Assembly: GCA_003024785.1 (NCBI GenBank)
Contig: PUQB01000060.1
Coordinates: forward strand, 186,001 to 250,000
Length of the DNA: 64,000 nucleotides
From: Selaginella tamariscina
Taxonomy: Eukaryota > Streptophyta > Lycopodiopsida > Selaginellales > Selaginellaceae
Reading direction: 5' to 3'
Shown here: positions 48,860 to 60,348 of the stretch, piece by piece
Layout of the letters: each line of letters opens with the position of its first letter
How positions within the stretch are numbered: position 1 is the stretch's first letter
Program-made: the position numbers and the translations under genes
Notes under the pieces: generated by a model
Seen by the model: only the letters and a program-made list of their open reading frames with translations
Told to the model about the DNA's origin: nothing
Databases searched by the model: none

Positions 48860-49495
48860 CCATAAGGGTTTGTGTCTAGGGAACCTAAGAAGGTCTAGAG
48901 TTCTGAATGGAAGCAAGAGCATGAGCTAGGAGAGAGAGGGAGAGAGAGAGTCTTTTGTCATTTAGTCGATAGCAGGAGTATAAAAGAGAAGGATGACTAC
49001 TACATAATAGAATTACAAAATGACCCTTATTGGTGGTCAACTACCTAAGGCATAACGCCCTGAATTGATAATGATCTAAGCCTATCTATGTGCTAAGACA
49101 ATTCAATTGTGCAGAGAAGAACCCCATCTACTAACCACCTCCCACCTTACATAAAGATGCTATAGAGCCTTAGATGTTGTTCACTTGGTACCACTAGATT
49201 GGGTATGTCATTACAATGGCCTTATACAGGATCAACTGTCATAACACTTCTTCCAGAGGATGGTTGAGATGAGGAGGCTACAATTGCTGAGGAAAGGGAT
49301 GTCGAGCCAAGTAGAGAAGACATGAGGAGTTGGATGGGCAACTATGTGTAATAGTTCGAGAGGCAGGGATGGAAGTGATCCAATAGCGTCAGGATTGAGA
49401 TTGGATGGTGCAAATAGTTCGAGTAAGAGTGCCGACAGCTCGGACAATGAACTAGGAGTAAGTGAGCAGGGGGATGAAGGCTAGATGTACCTCAT
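48860..49495. other. Gene-free stretch, possible LTR remnant
   Basis: Contains a GA run near 48,934-48,951 and a TATAAAAG-like box near 48,980 on the + strand, as an LTR promoter might. No partner LTR was found, so no element is called. Confidence 0.3.
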
Positions 49496-49499
49496 TCAG

Positions 49500-49865
49500 A
49501 TGGAGTTGCAAAAGATAATCCTAAGGGTGTGGCAGGAGCAGGTGCAGTACTTTCAACCATGAGTGGAAAGGTTGTGCAGGAAGTTCTCCAACCACTTTTG
49601 AGAGCCACAAACAATGAGGCCGAGTATTGGGAGCTTATGATAAGACTTTGTGCGGCTCGTGAAGCAAGAGCACAGTCAGTGCAAGCGTCCTATGACTCAA
49701 AATTGATGGCCAAGCAAGTTCGAGGTTAGTCGGGCGTGAAGAAGCCAGGTAATGCATGAACGTGTTATGATCTTGATCAAACAGTTTGAGCACTTTGAAA
49801 TGGTGCATGTTCCCAAGGAGGAGAATGTACATGCGGATGCTCTATAGAATCAAGTGGCAGCTCTT
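49500..49865 (+). mobile_element. RNase H relic of a plant Ty3-type element
   Basis: Reads as the plant retroelement RNase H with AGAGAVLSTMSGKV, LRATNNEAEYWELM and SYDSKLMAKQV, and further on HVP/KEENVHADAL-like sequence. It is a broken old fragment without LTRs; sequence beyond it to about 50,390 may belong to the same element. Confidence 0.7.
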
Positions 49866-50639
49866 GTAGTGGTTATCGAGGGTGGTATTGAGGAGCAGTC
49901 TGAGATAGAGAGGGGGATAATAGTTCTTGATACACTCACCAAAGTCCTAGAAGAGCTAGAAGAGTGGATTTGTGTGTTGCGACTAGAGGACTCTTCAACA
50001 ACTTTCTTGTGGACAGTGCAAGCGGAAGTGAGGAGCCTAGTGCCAATTAGGGTAGTGCTAGTTACTGATGGACCTAGGCATTTTCTCATGGAGAAGCTTG
50101 GAGATGGGCAATGGGTGTTGGCCCAACTCACCCTTCATCTAGGGGAAGGGCTAAAGGTAGCTCTGAGGTGCATTGCAAAAGAACAATTTGGTTGGCAAAG
50201 GGGCAATCTCACGGTACAACAGATGGAGCCGAGTGTATGTAAAGTTCAATGGAGTGGTGAGGACCTTCCACAGCTTCCAACTACTTACATGTGGAGCTTG
50301 TCAAAGAATGAGGAGGATGCACATAGAGTGCACAAGATTGCAAACATCTTGCACAAACATGAGGCTAAAGATCGCGCTTGGAAGAAATAGCATAAGGCAC
50401 CTTCTTTGCAAGGTGGGAACCATGGTCTCGAAGAAATTCTAAGTTCTCTACTTGAAACGTTTGCAACTATTGAACAAGTCCCACTTGCGAGAATGAATAT
50501 TGATTCACCTAGGGCAAATGTTGTGGAAATGGGACAATGGAGCAAAGTGCCCATACACCTCTAGCAAAGCAAGGAGATGAGCAAGAATAAGCCAGAACAT
50601 TGCAAGATGGGGGTACATGATGCGGTTGATCTACTTTGG

Positions 50640-53600
50640 TACATGAGCACCATGTAGTAGCAGTCAATGTGAGAGAGGAGAGAGTATTCTTCTCGTGGGG
50701 AAAACCTTTTGGAACCCAGCAACATGCCATATGGGGGAACATTGATTGGGCTAGCACACCACTGGTGTGGACTAGCAATGAGGCGTGGGGCTGGCGAGTT
50801 AGGATCCTTAATGTTTATGCACATGTAAAGAGATGGTCAGCAAAGCGTGTGGAGCTTTGGCATAGACTATGCAGTGGATGCCAGATGATGTGGACGAGTG
50901 GATTGTTGGAGGTGACTTCAACATGCTGGAGATGGAGGAGGATTCTTCAGACCCAATAGTGGTTCAATGTATTTTGGATGTTGCAAGAGGAAAGGATGAG
51001 CTGCAAGTTTGGAGGTTGCTGCGGCTACACTTTGGTATCCCAGATGCCTATGGAATGAATGGGTATGTACCTCATGATCCCCGCTTTACATCGACATGTG
51101 GCTTGCTAGGTGGCAGGACAATCAGTAAACGATTGGATAAAATGTGCCTTTTGGGGTGGTTTTTGGAACAAAGCGGATGCCTTACCCATTGGCAAGGATT
51201 TGGAGTATCGGATCATGCTCCAGTTTTGATACGCATGAAGGTGTCAAATCAACCAATAACATAGCGCATGCCAACAGTTATCACTCGGTGATCTATGCAG
51301 GATCCAAAAATCATGTCATTTGGAACAAGAATGGAACAGGCAACATGACTTAGGTGAGCAAAGCATAATGGCATACATGTCGCAACACTGTCAGAAGGTA
51401 CAGAAGCAGTAGCACCACCGGGTATTCAATCGAACACACACAGTTTGAGCTAGCTTGGTTGCTAGTGAAAGATTTATGGGGAACTATCTAGGACACCCGT
51501 GGTTGACAGCTCAGCAAACAGCATTGACGCACCATTTGGAGCAACTTGAGGCTAAAAAGGCAATGGATTGCCATCAACTATACACCAATGAACACATGCT
51601 TAGCTTAAAGTCTTTTCGAGCCATCCACCCAATCACAAAAGGCAAGTCTATGTTTGGACTGAGGATGAGGATGGTCATGTTCGTGAGGACATGGATGACA
51701 TGCTGAAAATAGGTATGGAGTACTTTCAACAGCTCTTCACAGTAGAGCCATGGCTAGCAGAAAGGTTGAGGGGATGTGAAGTAATGCTTGCTACCTTGAC
51801 TCATGCAGTCACACTCGAGATGGAGGAGAAGCTACTAAGGCCATTCACCAAAGAGGAGTTACTTGTGGCAATCCGCACACTAAACAAGAGACAAATCTCT
51901 CAGGCTAGATGGCATTCCCATGGAGTTTGTTGTCTAGGCTTGGAGATGGATAGGAGCTGTAGTCCTAGCAGAGTGGAATGTGGCAAAGGAGACTCATCCG
52001 ATTCAGGTGTGGAGTGACGCGTTCACAAATGGGCTGGTAACATCATTCCAGAAAAAGGCAACGGGGATGCATCGAAGGTGAGAGGACGGAGACCAATTTC
52101 AATGATGAACACAATATATAAAATTTATGCAAAGACACTAGCCAACTATCTGCAGCCAATAATGAGGGTTATTGCTTGTGACGCATAGAACAGGTTTCTC
52201 AAAGGAAGGCAATTGTATGAGAATGTAGCAACCATGATGCTTGCGAGCGAGTGGACGAGCAATCTACCAGACCTGTACTATTTATTGTTGCTAGATGGAG
52301 AAAAGGCGTATGCTAGAGATTTCTAGAGCTGGTGATGAGAAGGCTAAGCTTCACAACGAGGTTTGTCTGGTGGATGGCCAAACTCTACAAATGATCGGCT
52401 AGCAGGTTGGTTATCAATGGATGGCTAGATATACACCTATCTAGATTAGTCCATCAAGGTTGCTTGATGGCCATACATGTTCTTGATGCAAGTAGAAGCG
52501 CTCTGTGCATACCTATATTGTAATCAACTGCGTAGGCCAATGGGGATCCCGCTACTGGCTTGTCAAGGTGCACTATGGGACAAGATAGCCTTTTTGTGGA
52601 TGACACAAGTTTAGTTCTAGAAATGGTGGAGAACTTAGATCGCGTCAAAGCGTTGCTGGACAAGTTCAACTTTGCAGCAGGAACTAGCATAAGTCGAGGG
52701 GAGTGTGGCTTAGTGACTTGAAGCATCTAACCTAGGGAGAAGCTTGGGGGTTCATCTGGGTGGAAAGGGGGTATTTAGGATTTTAGTTGGGGGCAGAGTA
52801 CAACACGTGTTGACATAGTACATCCATCCTTCAATGCCTCCTCAAGCATATGAGTTGTTGGGCAACCGCCCACTCTCGCTCCTTGCACGTGTGGTAGTTG
52901 CAAATGCAATGTTGCTAGGTAGCCTATGGTTTTACACGGGGGTATGGTGTTTGAGTGCGATTAATCTTAAGGAGATTGAACAATTGCTGCAAGTATACAT
53001 TTGGAAAGGTGCAAGCAGGAAGTAGAAGTATCAAGCTCGAGTACCTTGGGATTCTTGCCTACAATCACAGGAGGACAGAGGTATGGGAATGTTGGCACCA
53101 TGTCCATCGGCATGAGCATTGATGTCCAAGATTCTGGTAAGAGCATCCTTTCCATGTAATCAACCATGGAAGGTGTTCCTTAGGTCAGCGTTCATGTAAC
53201 TTAGGTCGAGGAGAACTTCGACAATACTTGCGGTGCAATGGGTAGAGGACCCAAGTGGACGTTCAGTCTTCCCCCCTTTAGAACTCCTTCAGCACAGGAT
53301 TCATACAGTGGGACCCTACTAAAGTATTGGCATGAACTTTGGCTAGCTCTCATTCTAGTTAGGCCAACACAACTAGAAGAACTCTTCACTTTATCCTTGT
53401 TCTTGCATGACCTTATGCACCCTGTCGGTATTGGGATTTCCATTGACCTGGATATTCAACCGGGGAGAATGTTGGAATGGCTATGCAAATGGGAATCGTC
53501 TAGGAGTGTAGGGTGATTAACAAGCAGCAAGGTGAAGGCTGTCAACATCTTACTATCGACATGGGAACAAATGTTGAAAGACTTTGGAGGCCAATGGACA

Positions 53601-54553
53601 GAATACGAACACCAAACGAGGGACTGGTGCCAAAACAGGGAGAGGGTATGGTACGTGGCAGATATAGCAAGGAGGGAAGGAGTGAGCTTTCAAGTGAGAC
53701 AAGATGGCCGACTAGACCCCCAAATAGTATGTTTTTTCCCCTTACCTAACCTAGGTGGAGCTCGGCTTATTCTAGTAATAGATATGGCAAAGAAGCAAGG
53801 CAATGGAGGCACCTAGTGATCTTTCGGGACCAACTAGTCGAAGAGTTGGATCTAGACCTGAAGATGTGGAAGTGGCAGAGTGCACCAGGAAGGGTTTTTT
53901 TTGCATATGAACCTAGAATTGGGCAAGAGACATTCAATGAGCCTAGGGCGCCTTCTAAGCTAGAATAACACATGTGCCAAGTGGGCCTCTTGTAGTAGCT
54001 TGCACTTTGAACAAGAACTTTGGAAAGGCCCTTGGTCAAGTGAAATCAAGATGTTTATGTGGATGTTGTTGCAAGATGGCTTAGTGGTGTGTGCTAACAT
54101 CAAGGGACTACCAAGCAACTTGTGCATGTGTTGTGGTCTAGTCGAGACTAAAAGGCATTACTTGTGGGATTGCCGAGCAGCAAAGGCAGTATGGTATCGC
54201 ATGATGGCACTGGTGCAGTGGCTGGGCCATGGAGAAGATGCGATAGTTGGATGGGAGATAGCTTGCTTAGGGGAACACGTCATGCATGTACTTGCCTCTG
54301 CAGGAGTGTGGAGAGCTCTAGGGGACAGGAGGCAAGACCGATATTTGATCCTGGAGGAACACATGATCATGGAGGAGTTGCTTGGACTATGGTTGAATCA
54401 ATGGTACTTTCTGTGTGCCTCTACATTATGGACAATTTGGCAAGCCAGGAATGCAAAAGTGCTTCAAGGGCATAGGTGGGGCTTACAGCGGACACTAGCC
54501 TTCCTATGGGTGAAGTTGGTGTCCTTGGTTGCAACATTGTATGAAGAAGAGTA
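50640..54553 (+). mobile_element. L1-type LINE (plant), ORF2 relic
   Basis: Non-LTR retrotransposon. In order: an endonuclease region (50,640-51,260) with RILNVYAHVKRW, IVGGDFNMLE and the terminal SDHAPVLIRM; an RT region (about 51,700-52,730) with GRRPISMMNTIYKIYAKTLA, LDGEKAYARDF and an FVDD box where F/YADD is usual; a connecting region (52,834-53,030, PLSLLARVVVANAMLLGSLW); and a C-terminal zf-RVT domain (about 54,000-54,270) with CMCCG...H...C. Coding is spread over several frames with stops in the RT part, a frame change within the endonuclease near 50,870 and others between RT and zf-RVT, so it cannot be active. The 5' end and ORF1 are not recognisable. No poly(A) tail is visible, and the 3' flank is a minisatellite-like tract. 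Confidence 0.85.
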
Positions 54554-54664
54554 GGCTATGTGTGACATATGTGTATGAAGACCAGTGGGCACTTGGTGAG
54601 GAATCCTGTGAGCATCAATATATTGCCGCTGACAACCCCCTGTGTGGTTTCTAGAAGGTGACAC

Positions 54665-54900
54665 GTCCTTGGATGCAACATGGCGAGCATAACCAGCAAT
54701 GTGACAAACAAGTGAAGTGGCAGAGGCAACGTGGCAAGCATGGGGTTTGTGGCAGGCAAAGGTGATGTGGTAGACATGTGATGTGGCAAGTAGACAAGTG
54801 ACATGGCCAAGGCGACTTGGCAATCCGACATGTGACATGGCAATAGATAGGTGATGTGGTAGAGGTGACATGGCAGAGGCGACGTGGTAGGTAGAGGTTC
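54665..54900 (+). repeat. Degenerate minisatellite after the LINE
   Basis: Short words of the type GACATGGCAGAGGCGAC and GATGTGGCAAG recur about a dozen times with irregular spacing. It may be the LINE 3' UTR or independent DNA. Confidence 0.6.
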
Positions 54901-54919
54901 AGATACGTAGAGGCGGTTC

Positions 54920-55264
54920 ACATGTGCCTTCACCCTCACGTGAGGGTGAAGGTGAGGGTGAGGGTTACACACAACCTATTTACCCTCATGATATTAATTT
55001 AAACTTAATAAAATTTATTTTTTAAAATAAAATAAATATAAATTAGAATTGTGAGTTTCTCAATTATATAATTCTTTTTATATAAAATAAATAAAATTAA
55101 AATCTTATCTATTTCTATTAATATATTTTAAAAATCTTTATTTAAACCTATAATATGACAAGAAAAAGCATATTCTTACCCTCACGAGGGTCACAAGGGT
55201 GAGGGTAAAATACTATATGTGACCCGGTGAAGGTAAAAAAATTCTTGAGGGTGAAGGCACATGT
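54920..55264. mobile_element. Short TIR element (MITE-like), 345 bp
   Basis: The ends ACATGTGCCTTCACCCTCA (54,920-54,938) and its exact complement (55,246-55,264) make 19-bp perfect terminal inverted repeats. Just inside lie GAGGGT-rich subterminal repeats in both orientations; the middle is AT-rich and non-coding. No clear target duplication is seen, so superfamily is open. Confidence 0.8.
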
Positions 55265-55680
55265 TAAATCGTCTCTTAGGTAGATGCCAGGAGTTATGAG
55301 CAAGGAATAAGGTAGTTTACATTCACAAAAAGAATATTTTGTTGTACTTTACTACACTAATGAATAAAGTACACAATGTTCCAACATAACACTTATTCCT
55401 CATGCCCGCCGTCTTTTGTACTTCAGGTAGATTGACAAGACAATTGGTGAAAGCTTTTGTCCTATTGTTTGCCTAACACTTGTCCCTATCTATCAACGTC
55501 ACTTGCTAGATGCCACATTATCTGTCAACGTCGCTTGCTAGCTGCCACATTAGTCCTACCAAGAAGTTGATTTGCTAGGGCGTCAGCTCTTTGTCTTGTA
55601 GCCATTGCCCCTCCGCACTGATGATCCATTGCTTGCGGTGGTCATACCACTGCTAACCAACAACCAAGATACATGTTCCA
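55265..55680. other. Gene-free stretch with a 2 x 32-bp tandem repeat
   Basis: Two adjacent units with the words 'TCAACGTC(A/G)CTTGCTAG' and 'TGCCACATTA' lie at about 55,491-55,554. A CACTAATGAATAAAGTAC motif near 55,352 resembles an LTR polyadenylation region, but no partner was found. Confidence 0.4.
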
Positions 55681-55689
55681 AACATTGAA

Positions 55690-55865
55690 TTAATTGTTAT
55701 AAAGGTTTATGTATTTAATTTTCTCGAGGCCTTAAATAAGTAAAATAAAACTCAAAGCGTGTCTATCAAACTAATAGACACTCCAAGTGTGACCAATTAT
55801 AATTTCTTTGACCTAGTCATTTTGTTCATAAATGTTAATTACCTAGGTGCACTAAAGGTTAATGT
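55690..55865 (+). repeat. Dispersed segment P, copy 2 (partial)
   Basis: GAGGCCTTAAATAAGTAAAA, TATCAAACTAATAGACA and AAGTGTGACCAA match 23,815-23,900 and 63,938-64,000. Confidence 0.7.
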
Positions 55866-55869
55866 CAAA

Positions 55870-56480
55870 TCACTTCACTTAGTTCAATATTTTATTCTAT
55901 AAGAAAGTAAAATAAAAATGATTATTTTTTTGTTTCACACAAAGTTAACAATTTTAATTTTGGAATGTTAATAAAGTTAGTAATTTAAATTAACTTAACC
56001 ATTGTTATTATGCACTCATTTGGATTAAAAGTTAAATTTAACTATTTTAACATTAAATTAGTCAAATGTTATTATAAATTTAACAAAATTTACCATGCTT
56101 GAAAGCATGGTATAACTTTTTAAAATTTTAACTATAACACTTTAATATTCCATGTCAACTTAAACAAGTAAGTAACTTGTTTATATTTCTAAGGTTAAAT
56201 GGTTTAAAGAATTTCTTTATGGGCTTACAATTGTGCGAAATGTCACAACATCTCAATTTGTCAAAATCTAATGTTACTTCTTTGCTACCACATGAGGTGA
56301 GTTTTAAGTATATCTTATTTAAATTCATTCATATATCGTAAATTTTACTTGTTTTAAACATCACATAAGGTAAGTACATGTCTGCATAAGCATGACCAAG
56401 TTCATGCAGACACAAATAGATTTATTACATGATTAGGAATTGATTTGAATAATAAGGTTGGGTTAAACAATAGACTTGCT
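55870..56480. other. AT-rich gene-free stretch
   Basis: Low-complexity AT-rich DNA with scattered GTTAA/TTAAC words. No gene seen. Confidence 0.4.
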
Positions 56481-56499
56481 TTCAATGGTTGTTATCTAA

Positions 56500-57110
56500 T
56501 AGGATGATATATATGATTATGACATTAATGATGATGAAAATGATCGTGATGTTGAATTGGAACAAAATAAACATTGAAATTGGACTCTTGATGAAAAAAT
56601 GATTCTTTAAAGGCTAAGTGTATATAGTAGGCTTATATGCAACAATTAGGACACACCAATTTACTAATAGTGCTAATGTGAAGTGGGAGAAGATTGCTCA
56701 ACTTCATGGATACCGAGGTAGATATGAGAAAGCCTACAGAAGCAAATTTGTAAGCTTACAAAAGGATTATAAAAAGGTTAAAGATTGGATAGCAATGAAA
56801 TATACTAGACAATGAGTGCATGCAAGAGGAAGTGTTACCATCTCCCAAGATTCACAAGGTTTATGATCTTTTAGACTTGTTCCAAGGAAATTGCCCATAT
56901 TCTCTTTTTAGTACATTGATACAAATCGTCCTAAACAAGTTACTAGTTTAGATCAAGTTTCAAATCGTATAACTAGTGAGAATCATCCTACTGCAACATA
57001 TTCTAACCACAAAGCTCATGGTAGCCCATCTATACAATTTGAGCCTAATAACACACATGAAGAATCTGAAACAAAGTCCTTTAGAAAAGGATCGAAGCAA
57101 TGAGCATCTT
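56500..57110 (+). pseudogene. Trihelix/Myb-like DNA-binding gene relic
   Basis: An acidic stretch (DDENDRDVELEQ) is followed by NWTLDEKMIL, then after a break by a basic helix-rich segment in 56,618-56,815 with VKWEKIAQLHGYRGRY and SKFVSLQKDYKKVKDWIAMK. The tryptophans at the first and last helices and the 'R.KF..L..DYKKVKDW' pattern are those of plant trihelix or Myb/SANT-like domains, which occur both in host factors and in the accessory proteins of PIF/Harbinger-type transposons. Downstream in another frame is LPSPKIHKVYDLLDLFQGNC. At least one stop and a frame change interrupt it. No transposase is nearby, so origin is open. Confidence 0.5.
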
Positions 57111-57164
57111 ATAAAATAAGGTCATGTCCGACAAGATTAAATGGAGAGGTTGATTGCTCTTAGC

Positions 57165-57990
57165 ATTAAGACGTCTATCCCCCACGAGCCATGTTCTCGC
57201 GCCTTCATCACAACAACAAAAAGCACTTGCTTTGCTTCGATGGATGAATAGGCCGGCCAGCCGGCCTTCCTTGTTGGCGGCAAAGCTGCAAGGCGGAGGC
57301 CTCAATAGTCGAGCCACTAGCCGTCTGCCCCCTTATTAGCCCCAGCACCCAGCTGCCCTCGCTTCCAAGGAACCACCCCGGAGCACGAACGGCGCCAGAC
57401 CATCCGGGGGATCGATGGGGGGTTTTGACAGAGCTAGGGAAGCCACTAGGTTAGCAACACACATTGACCCGCCAGCCAAAATGGGGATGGGGATACAATC
57501 GATGTCACCCTGAGGCTTGGCTGCTTGTTGGACAACCGAGACACTGAAGGTGGTGCTACTAAGAATCCCTCCCCGATAGGGGCCCTACTATGTTGTTCCC
57601 CACCATCTTCTTTCTAAAAGGTGGGGATTCGCCCCTAACCCGCAGTGCATACTCCCCCTAGCCAACAACACATGGAACAAGAAGTGTGCCCCCCAAAACT
57701 TCTTGCTTTTCGGGGGGGTCGATGCGCCACGGGCAGGCAAACATGCAGGTCACAATCTCCAACAGGGCAAGCAAGCAGCCAACCTGGCCCAAAGCAAGCA
57801 AAGAAGCTCTGGTCCGCCCAAGACCGATGGTGTCTCAATTTGCCGGTTTTCGGTGGATGCGTAGCCGGGGTTGGTGAGAAAGATCCACATTTCCACCCTT
57901 AAGGCCCGCCTTTGGGGGGTAGCTATATGGCCCTTGGTTTGGCCCCACCAGCTAAACCCAACCCTGGCTTATTACCAAAAATCTTAACAA
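57165..57990. other. GC-rich island of foreign composition
   Basis: Sharp-edged stretch rich in G+C with homopolymer G and C runs (for example CGGGGGGGTCGATGCGCC and GGCCGGCCAGCCGGCC) inside AT-rich DNA. Several frames stay open for 60-85 codons on both strands, but this follows from low stop density, and I see no domain. It could be organelle-derived (plant mitochondrial spacer or intron) or a transferred piece. No conserved organelle gene or rRNA was recognised. Confidence 0.45.
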
Positions 57991-57994
57991 GCTT

Positions 57995-60345
57995 AAATTG
58001 TGAACGGCATTAATTGATGGCACAAGGGGTGTTTACGACGAGAGAAGCAACAGAGCGTGGTGCTCAACAACCACCAAGTCCACCTTTAGGCATGCTTATA
58101 GAGAGCATGTGTTTTCATATATACTTTAGTTCACAAATGTGTGTGTGTGCATTCTGTGTGCACATGTGTGTGAGAGAAAGTGTGTGTACTTACTAGTTTC
58201 TTGATGTAAGTGGTTAGTGAGTCAATGCAAATATGTGCTTAAATTGCCAGTATATACATGTATAGACAATTTTATGTTTGCCACTAAGTAAATGATTAGA
58301 TGGATAACTTTCAAGTGTTCTTCTAAGCAATTTCAATTTTTTTTTATGATAGTAATGTTGAGAACTTATAACTCGTCTAAATAAATAAGAGTACGAAGAG
58401 GAGAGGCTCATTACTTACCTATTTGGTTATGAACAAGGGGAGTGGTGGGTCAAGCCAAGGAGTTACAATTGAGTGAATAGGTTTGTCTCATTATATTATA
58501 ATGATGAAAGGTGGAGTGCTATATTTCAAGTGAGTAGAGAGTGCTTCAATATACTTCTTTTAAAATTAATTCTTCATCCTTAAAGAGGAGATACCAACTG
58601 GAGAAAGGCAATTCCATTTCAAATGAGGCTTGGTTACATTTTATTTCACCTTATATGTGGAGCAAATCTTCTAGTGGTGTCTAAGGTATTTGGTGAGGAG
58701 TTTCTACTGTTGAGGAAATCTTTATAGACACATGTTGTGTTATATAAATGACTCTCAAAGAGTTATTCATTTTTCAAAGATGAAATAGGAAGTATAAGCA
58801 GTTATATTTGAATTTTAGGCCATTTGTGAATTACAAATGTAGCAAGGTTCATAGATTGCACATGTGGAGATATATAGACCAAAAGGGGTTGAAGATTTTG
58901 ATTACTATGACCAAAAACAAAGGTACTCAGTAGTTGTATTAAATGTGTGTGATAGGAGTGACATCTGCATTTGTTAGAGCTTTTAGTACACATGCACACA
59001 TATAACATATTTATACACACATATACACATATATAAACATTCATAATATAGTTTAAGTATACATAGTATAATAGTATAATACATAGTATAATTTGAAAAC
59101 TAAAATAAGTCAATAACAATATGAAGTTAAAAATATGTTTAACTAGTACATATTATATTACATATTTGTTACCTATGTGTATATGTGAATCTAATGGCAT
59201 ACCATCATATGAAATATTTCTATCATATATACAACCGCGGTTTAATTAATATTACTAACAAAGAACATATACACCTAGGGTAAGTATTGTATCTAGAAAT
59301 ATTTACAATTGTACACATTAGAGGTTCCTTAAGCTCATTATACACTTAAATATGTTTCATTTACTACTTAGCTATATGTGTGTGTGTGTGTGTGTAACCT
59401 ACCCTAAATTCTCCTTTCTCAAACCCTATGTTTACATACAAAGAGTCTTATGGCAATTACAATTAAGAGAGATTCTTACTGAACCAATCATGATAATTGA
59501 TAGGAATCGTTTTGAACCATATATACTACTAGTTAATAAAGAGTACTGTATGAGTTCAAAGTTCCTCACACCATATCCAATGGAAATAAATGTGTTAAAA
59601 GAAAACAATTAACAAAGCAGGTTAGAAAGGGTGTGCTAGAATTGAATATACTTTTAGAATGTTGAAGAATTAATTCTATTTATTAAAGAGAGAGATTAAA
59701 ATGACTCAAAAGCATGTTAGCAAGGTAAACAAATTACATATATGCATATATATTTTATATAAATATGTACATGTAAATACAAACCATTATAATATTATGT
59801 TTACGTCCTCGTAGCGCTCGTAAACAAAAGAGAAGGTAACATTGAATAAGATCCTGAAGAATACACGGAAAAAAAACGATGTCAAAAAAGAGGATGGTGA
59901 AGTCAATTAAAAACAATTTTCAAAATGATAATCTTGACAATGCATGGCTACTACTTGTGACGTCAGTAATATTTGAATTTAAGTCTTGAAAGTTTGATTT
60001 TCTTATGTAGAAATTTCACACTTTTGAAAGTTTAATAATTTAATAACTTAATAACTTCTATATATATAACAAACAAAGTTAAATTTAAACATAAACACTC
60101 TTTTGTGAAACAAATGAGGTTAAGTATAAATTTTAATACTTAACTATATAAATTGTTAAATAAATGTGAAACAATGTGAGTTAAATTAAATATTCTAACT
60201 TGCAAAAGAAATTAGCAATTTACCAACTTAACAATTTAACATTAAATTTAGATGGTCCCATCGTCCCTACAAAAACTTATTATATTACAAAGACCTTAAG
60301 GCGCCTTTAACCTTTTTTTCTCTCTTATGTGACCTTGAACAGGGA
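57995..60345. other. AT-rich gene-free stretch
   Basis: TG-rich patches near 58,135-58,190 and a (GT)n run at 59,377-59,395. No supported gene; frames near 58,802 and 59,352 are low-complexity. Confidence 0.45.
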
Positions 60346-60348
60346 CCA

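Noticed and set aside
57620-57902. Proteins in the open frames of the GC-rich island
   Set aside because: Frames are open on both strands at once because stop codons are rare in GC-rich DNA; no domain, no consistent start and no splice structure.
58135-59400. Small proteins in TG-rich frames
   Set aside because: They consist of microsatellite translations (Cys-Val runs) and AT-rich filler.
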